A DNA stretch of 64,000 bases from Phlebopus portentosus (taxonomy: Eukaryota > Basidiomycota > Agaricomycetes > Boletales > Boletinellaceae): assembly GCA_037892935.1 (NCBI GenBank), contig JAYXKI010000013.1:868001-932000 (forward strand). The letters run 5' to 3'. Shown in pieces: positions 58,184 to 64,000 of the stretch. Position 1 is the stretch's first letter, and the number at the start of each line of letters is the position of its first letter. Both the position numbers and the translations under genes were made by a program. Below the pieces are notes generated by a model, which worked only from the letters and a program-made list of their open reading frames with translations, was not told the DNA's origin and searched no databases.

Positions 58184-60071
58184 TCATGCAACATCAGCAC
58201 AACTTCCTGCAGACAGGCGAGCCCAGCTGGGGATGTCCTTCGCAGGCGGTGTAACAGAATCTGTGTCTAATTTGTTCAGAATTCGAAGATTTGCTTCGTG
58301 TAGCGGATCACCAACAGACGGATGTGGACCTTTGGCCTGTTCTTCAAATGGCACCCACTCTGGTAAGTCTACGTCATCCTGGGCACCATGTCCTTGACTC
58401 TCTTCGTCTGTATGTGTCCATTTCTTGCTAGGCGCGGACTGTGGCTTCTCGCGCAACCGCCATGGCTTTTCTGCGGCATTGCGGTTCTTTTGCTGAAGAT
58501 ACTGCTTTCCCTCCACAGTTTTCCACTTTGCGAACACCTTCTGCACGTCTTCAGCTATACGGTCCGCGAGCCTGCAGAGGAATATGTAGCAATTCAGGAA
58601 TTCGTGGAAGGTGCTTAGCTCGCAGGATGTCGTGGTGCGAGTAACAACCTTATGACCAGATGAGTCGCATAGAGAGGTACGTCAGGAGGAAAAACTCACG
58701 ACTTCGTCTCCCTCCCATTCTGAAACATACATTCTCATGGTATTGCCAACTACTGTTGCGCCGAATAATTGTCCGTCATCAAATCCCAGAGCTCGACGCT
58801 GATTTTGGGCCGAGCACAAGTCGAAAGTCAGCTGTCGGGAAGCAGCGCTAGCATCTGACACCTTATACTCGCAGACGAAGGTGATCACAAATAATGGATG
58901 ATTCGCTTCAGAAGCAAAGACATAAAACGCATCTCGCAGCTCTCTTGCCAGAAACTTATACCAATCTTCAGGCAAGTGCATCCACGTAACACTGTCGACT
59001 GTGGTTGTGAACGGGCTGCGAGGCAAAAATAGGTCTTTCTCTGCTCTTCAGATGGCATCAGTAAGTCAAGTTCTGAGGTAGCTTGAATGAACTAACCGAT
59101 AGGTCTGATGCCCGGCTAAGCGCGTCTCGAAAGCTAATTCGATCATATCCTCTATTCCGTCGCGCATTTCAGTCTCGTGGCAATTGTCCTTGTAGACAGC
59201 TCTCAGATGGTGGTCCCAATACTTGTATAAGTTAGTACGGAGTGCTCCAGCTTCGTATATATCACTGTTCTCAAAGCGGGTCTCTTCTAACACGCTAAGC
59301 CAGCTTTTGTACGGATATGTCAGTGGCATCTTGTAATCTTGGCACTGGAGAGTCATCAGCGTGCTGAAGCGGAAAAAAAAGCGAGGTTGATAAAATACCC
59401 GTTTGTTGTCATTCTTGATAACCCATTCAGCAAACTTCGGAAATGATCAATTTTGGACGGGGAGGTTCGTATAAAACATTCCGACGTACTTTTTCTTCCC
59501 GAATGGCACGTGGATACTTGATTCCTGCTCTGATGTTCTCTAGTAGCTGATTCTCCTGGAATAGACTATCATCGAACCGACATCCATTTATCCTTGCCGA
59601 GACGTCCCAGTCCGTTTCTTTATCAGGACTCGGCCTAGTAGTTGAAAAAAAAAGTTCGAGCCTCAAGCCAGACACTATTTGACGGATGAACTTACGCAGA
59701 GATTGACCTGGACTTCGCTGTCGGACTACTGGCGTTGACCTTGTGAGAGGAAAGTCGACAAGTTATAAAAGGAATGACGAACGTGGATACTTGAGTCAAG
59801 CCTGCCACCGATTTGCGGTCAGCTTGCTGTCTACGACATGGTCGTGAGCTTGTCGCTGCTGGCAAGACGCGCGTCTGGCTTACCCTCCATGACTGCTGTG
59901 GTTAACGTTGCCCTAGTTAAGTTGCACAATCATGAGCTCAACCGTTAGTGACTTACTGCAGGAGATTAAATCCTCCACTAGTCTGCCATCCTGATAAACT
60001 AAGTCATATACCTACGGCTGAGAGTGTGCGACATCCATATCCACGCGATCTGGAGCTTGGGACTCAGCCAT
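58184..60071 (-). CDS. Uncharacterised multi-exon protein with E-x-K segment, within the duplicated promoter; possibly decayed
   Basis: The likely start is the ATG at 60071 (MAESQAPDRVDMDVAHSQP), followed by an in-frame TAG and then coding-like VYDLVYQDGRLVEDLISC up to a GTAAGT donor. Later exons lie at about 59670-59430 (ETDWDVSARINGCRFDDS), 59356-59066 (SWLSVLEETRFENSDI and a long helical part), 59026-58682 and 58546-58184. The 59026-58682 exon has VITFVCEYKVSDASAASRQL, AQNQRRALGFDDGQLFGA and MRMYVSEWEGDEVV: strand with E-x-K, helix, strand, which is the general layout of PD-(D/E)xK-type nucleases expanded in mushroom genomes. The tail is basic and disordered. The first-exon TAG and uncertain joins mean it may be a pseudogene. 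Function is unknown; the nuclease link is an inference. Confidence 0.5.
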
Positions 60072-60635
60072 CTTGTCTAATGTGGTCAAATGTAGCAATT
60101 CAGCACGAGAGAGATGTAGCCGAAAGAAGTTAAAAGACGCAATAGCACTTGCTCGCGATTTATAAGAAATTACATAACAGTGTAAGCTCGACTCGGAGAC
60201 GATGTTGTACAAAGCCTAGCTAGTAACTATGTACCAAGCACAGCACGATGTCATGGCTTGCCCGCATCGCCGTCCTTCTGCCTGAACGTAACGAAGGCAA
60301 GTTCAGGGAATGGATGTGTAGTTGGACTTTGCTGTGAAATTATGTAAGGTGAGCTTCTAATGAGGAAGACACGTGCCAAGCTGCTGGCTATCACCGTGAC
60401 TTGTGACCAAACGTGTTTGTTGACGCTCAACATGCTTCGTGAACACCCAATCTGCGCCATTACGGCAGACCTCTCCTTGCGGTTAATTGCAAGTGGAGGG
60501 ACATTTCAAATACCTGGCATATCTCTGAAAAACTTAATCGGCTACGGTGCCACAGTACCTACTAGTGACTACAGGCGGCGCTCAATATTGTGAGCAACAA
60601 TATTCGATTTGTAACACATATTGATACCAATAAAG

Positions 60636-60641
60636 TATAAA
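60636..60641 (+). promoter_or_regulatory. TATA box of P450 copy 2
   Basis: TATAAA in the same GTATAAATGCCC context as copy 1, 63 bp before the start codon. Confidence 0.6.
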
Positions 60642-60698
60642 TGCCCTGCAGTGTTTGCCTAAGGCCATGCCAAACAAACGCTTCGATTGTCCACCAAC

Positions 60699-62154
60699 AT
60701 GGGACTTTCTCTTTGGGTGTACTCATTCTTTGCCTTTGCGTTTTGTGCCACCGTATATTTTAGGCAGGAAACAAGGAAGCTTCCTCCGGGTCCGTCCGGA
60801 CTCCCATTCCTTGGACATGCCATGAAAATCCCTCGGACTCTGGCATGGAGGAAATTTGCTGAATGGAGTAAACCATACGGTCAGGTGTTTTCCATTTCAC
60901 GTTGACCGGGCTTGTTCTCACGTTGTAGATATATATGTGTCCGTCAAGGTCCCGTAATCTTTTTAGAGGTGTTAGAGGGTCCAGTGATTATCGTCAACTT
61001 TGTAGACGCTGCCTTCGATCTGATGAAAAAGAAAGGCGCAACTTTCTCGGAGGCCAAGGGCGCCTGTGGCTGCTATGTAGAGCCTTTCTTTGCTTATCTA
61101 CTTCCGAATTTCTTTCTGAATGGGATGCAGGATTGGCTGGGGCTTTAGAGTCTCTACGTCCCCCTATGGTCAACCGCAATTTCACAATCATCGCCAGCTG
61201 ATGCAGGAACATCTAGGTTCTTCTGTCATCCTTTCCTACGACAAAATCCATGGGTACCCGACTAATCCATATCTGCACCAATGATTAGCTGATCAATTTG
61301 GTAGCATCATAATCGAGGTCGTTTACGGACACACTATATCTTGGGATCCTGAGGATGACAAGTTCATCATTGAAAACGAACGAGCCACTCGGTTGACCGC
61401 GTTGTGTGGGAATGTCGGACTTACTATCATAGACTTCTTTCCTTCGTCCGTAAAAGTATTCCTTCGATCTTAATCCTCTCTGACTTTCGCATCATCAGTG
61501 CTCTATGTACCGGCATGGGTGCCAGGTATGGGTCTTAAAGGAAAGGTGCTTGAGGCTCGAGACGCTGCAGGGGCCGCATTCACATTGCCTTTCGAGGAGG
61601 CAAAATCCAAGAGGGTGATTCGTTGTCCCTGCTGCCATGTTTAAGAGTACCTGCGGTTTGATTGGTGATGATTCGAAGGCCTCTGGGATTGTTGTACCTG
61701 GTATCATTCACAGACTGCTGGGTGAGTATGATGACTTGCGCGAGATGAGCTCCGAGGACGGCCGCGGACGATCCGATTTCTCCTGTGTTTGGTTTTGGAA
61801 GGAGGTCAATTCTCTTCTCGTTTGTGATATAGGTAGTTGCTGACTTACATTTTCGATCGTTCCCCAGAGTCTGTCCGGGTAAAGCATTCGCAGAATCAGT
61901 TATGTGGACTACCATGGCGAATGTCCTAGCAGCATTCAACATCCCACCATGCAGAGATCCTGTAACCGGAGAAGATGTCTATCCTGTCCCTGAATTCGAG
62001 AGCGGCCTTATCTAGTAACTTCTTTTCCCCTTTTCGCGTACGCGAGAGTAGACTGATTGAAACTCTTGCCATTAGTTTTGTCAAGCCATTCAAGTGTAGG
62101 ATTGTCCCAAGGAAGGAAAAATTTGCACAGATCGTCCCGGATTGGACAGGTTAA
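60699..62154 (+). pseudogene. Cytochrome P450, tandem copy 2, internally deleted
   Basis: Starts MGLSLWVYSFFAF with the proline-rich PPGPSGLPFLGHA hinge, closely like copy 1. It keeps the segment after KKKGA that copy 1 lost, but has stop codons soon after, for example in the GGGGCTTTAGAG stretch near 61143. The main lesion is near 61758: EYDDLREMSSED is joined directly to the sequence coding for the loop before the haem motif, so about 635 bp present in copy 1 are gone. This removes the GGTDT oxygen motif, the ExxR helix and the FDPDRY motif. The haem loop and C-terminus (VCPGKAFAES to FVKPFKCRIVPRKEK) remain. It cannot code for an active P450. Confidence 0.9.
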
Positions 62155-63247
62155 GTTGATTAGATGGTGGTGGTTATTCCTTAGCTCTCTAGATGACAAC
62201 GACAGCTCCTTGCTTGAGTTGTAGAATGTGGATTACATGACACACTGCTTCGGCTGTGCTTATTTTTGTCTCGAGGACATCAAAACGAGAATAAAGGACG
62301 ACTTACCGTGGATAAAGGTCGCGCTGAGCTTCTCGAACTTTGACGTTACTGCGTCTCATGATTCCCTCTAATCCTCCGCTACTTTGTTTGTCCTTTGCAA
62401 GCTCTCGCGCGGTGTAAACCTTCAATCACGTCTTTGCAATTGCGCGGATTGTCTGTCATAATTGCCCAACTGCATTGTTAGTAGGTTGGCTGCAACATAT
62501 CCTCCGACGTACAAGGATTCCCGTCGTAATTTTGTACACTATTTATCGCCTCGCTTTGATCTGTCTTTCCTAGTATTTACGGCAGCATGCCTCACAGATC
62601 GCACCGACCAATCGATGTTCTTGGTTGTCCGAAACTGTGGTCCATTTTCAAGTTCGGACGCTGCAGTAGAGGTATGGTGGGCGAAAGTATATCACCAAAG
62701 CCATTAATATTGCTCGAGCTTGGCGTTGTCGTGCAATGATTTCCTGCCTTCCAAATGTGGCTTTGAAAATGCCCGAAAATCCAGATTTAGATTTCAGGAA
62801 CAATCACCGAACATAATTTCTAATCGAAATCAAACTGTTGGGTAGAGATTTCATCTGATCGACCGGTCTAGATCACCAAAAGGAGGAAGCCGTAAGGAAA
62901 AAAGTGACCATTAGTGTAGGTAGGAGACTAGGTGATGGAGCAAGCTAGAAAGCGTGAAGTGGATTTATCTGAACAAGGGTCGGTGATACATATTTGGAGC
63001 GTGTACACAGAATAAAAGGGACAAAGTGTGTCATGGTTATATAATCAATGTATAGGGGAAGGAGGGCAGCACCACACCATCCACAACAGCTTCCTAATTG
63101 TTCGTTTCATCGGCACTTTCTCGCCGTTTGAGCAACAGCGAGAGCGACAACAGTCCTTCAATCTTTCTCTCCTTTCTCCACCACTGTGCCGAACTGGCAT
63201 CTTTACTTACTTTTATCTCTTCCTTTTTCCTGCTTTTCATCCCTAGA
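62155..63247. other. Intergenic, 3' of P450 copy 2 and promoter of the CSC1-like gene
   Basis: The first 225 bp are the end of duplication unit 2. The rest should hold the promoter of the downstream channel gene; no clear TATA box or gene seen. Confidence 0.5.
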
Positions 63248-64000
63248 ATGGCTCTCACACACCTCTTACGAGCAGCGACCATCTTGCGGCGGGCCGACGA
63301 CGACGACTCGGATGTGCTCGGTGACTTTATAGATGAAAACAGTGCTTCGCGGACGCTGGCGCCCGCGGCCGTAGGCTCACAGGTCCTTCTTATGTCTTTG
63401 GTTTCTGTACGTCTTGCTACCTCTTGCCTGTTGCTATTGGAAATCGGCCACCACAAAGGATTGACGTGGGATTTGTGCTGTTGCAGGTAGGCACCATCTT
63501 CGTCTTTAACATTCTTCGGCCTAGAAATAAAGTGCGTGTTCTGTCTGCTGGTGTCGTATCCATGGCGCGTGGAAAGTTGCAAGGGCGGGTTAGGAGGTAA
63601 ATTGACAGGAGGCTGGGATAAAAAATATTGGATTTCTGGTCCGTTGATACACAGAAGATTTGTAGTGCACTTGCCACGCGCTGAAGGATACGTGTCCAAT
63701 ATTGTATGTTCTTTTGCTGAGCCTTGCACTATAGATCGTCTACGAGCCCAAGGTCAAGTACCACGTCGGCGATAAGAAGCCTCCAAATATATCAGACAGC
63801 CTTTTCGGGTGGTTTCCTCCTCTCATTCGTACCCAGGAGCCAGAGTTACTCGATAAAATTGGTCTCGATGCCGTCGCCTTCTTACGATTTCTTCGTATGA
63901 TTCGCTGGTTATTCACCGCGGTAGCCATCATCGGTTGCGGCGTACTCATTCCCGTCAATGTCATATACAACCTCAAGAAAGTCAACTCAGAGGAGCGAGA
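63248..64000 (+). CDS. CSC1/OSCA-like (DUF221) membrane channel, 5' part
   Basis: Exons 63248-63406, 63487-63531 and 63735 to the window edge, so only the N-terminal part is visible (about 156 residues). Reading: MALTHLLRAATILRRADDDD, a first membrane helix VGSQVLLMSLVSVGTIFVFN ending LRPRNK, then IVYEPKVKYHVGDKKPP, SLFGWFPPLIRTQEPELLDK, IGLDAVAFLRFLRMI, and a second helix (LFTAVAIIGCGVLIPVNVIY). These are standard in the late-exocytosis/DUF221 N-terminal region of fungal Csc1/Rsn1/Phm7-type proteins, relatives of OSCA/TMEM63 mechanosensitive cation channels. Intron 2 is long here (203 nt) and was checked for a hidden exon without success. The start ATG is the first in frame and gives a short extracellular N-terminus. 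Confidence 0.9.

Larger units (their letters stand above)
57885..62380. repeat. Tandem duplication, unit 2 (promoter, inserted gene, P450 copy 2)
   Basis: The left part (57885-58125) matches 54580-54840; the match then stops and resumes at about 60200, matching from about 54855 onwards through the P450 and its 3' flank to about 62380. The interrupting 2.07 kb (58125-60200) has no counterpart in unit 1. Confidence 0.75.

Noticed and set aside
63532..63734. Extra exon inside the long CSC1-like intron
   Set aside because: NILRPRNK joins IVYEPKVKYH directly, as in the family; no frame-compatible exon was found.

Overview
This window reads as an Agaricomycete-like basidiomycete nuclear genome. 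Genes are packed with 45-100 nt GT-AG introns, nearly every conserved gene has 3 to 21 exons, and the gene set (fungal PAL, PalB-type calpain, Kri1, Fcf1, Rit1, Nab2, mitochondrial arginine-type CPSase, CYP-type P450s) is fungal. All identifications come from reading translated sequence and recalled family motifs; no database search was possible.

Layout: 1-3757 (-) a large Ser/Pro-rich protein running off the left edge, possibly Bud4/anillin-like; 4124-4363 (-) a short hypothetical; 4519-7093 (+) KRI1, 40S ribosome assembly; 7519-7941 (-) COX14-like mitochondrial protein; 8130-9738 (+) secreted or vacuolar S8 subtilase; 10579-12350 (-) single-pass membrane LRR protein; 13668-17623 (+) RIM13/PalB calpain of the alkaline-pH pathway, 21 exons; 19210-21219 (-) FAD amino-acid oxidase (DAO family); 22744-23550 (-) FCF1 PIN-domain rRNA processing factor; 23.6-27.9 kb gene-free; 27915-28360 a Tc1/mariner-type MITE; 28768-31458 (-) phenylalanine ammonia-lyase; 31.5-38.9 kb almost gene-free; 38935-40725 (-) RIT1 initiator-tRNA modification enzyme; 41051-42478 (+) 3-hydroxyacyl-CoA dehydrogenase; 42725-46522 (+) arginine-specific CPSase large subunit; 46913-47773 (-) interrupted Mpr1-like GNAT; 48124-50195 (+) NAB2-like CCCH protein; 50867-52081 (-) D-glycerate 3-kinase; 52.4-54.3 kb (-) an uncharacterised multi-exon gene; 54.6-62.4 kb a tandem duplication carrying two broken P450s, with another minus-strand gene lodged in the second copy; 63248-64000 (+) the start of a CSC1/OSCA-type channel running off the right edge.

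Most of the central part is housekeeping: ribosome biogenesis (KRI1, FCF1), tRNA identity (RIT1), mRNA export and poly(A) binding (NAB2), mitochondria (COX14, CPSase). The accessory part is the P450 array with its MITE-rich or gene-poor surroundings.

Three things stand out. (1) Extremely short internal exons: a 7-nt exon in the hydroxyacyl-CoA dehydrogenase, a 4-nt exon in RIM13, a 2-nt exon in COX14 and a possible 4-nt exon in the LRR gene, each flanked by good splice sites and each needed to keep frame. (2) At least five conserved genes (KRI1, subtilase, FCF1, NAB2, glycerate kinase) each carry exactly one single-base indel in or beside a short homopolymer, which looks like residual assembly error rather than gene death. 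(3) The duplicated P450s are broken by different internal deletions, and a gene with an E-x-K nuclease-like segment sits inside the duplicated promoter region. I did not find a convincing wholly new biological system.
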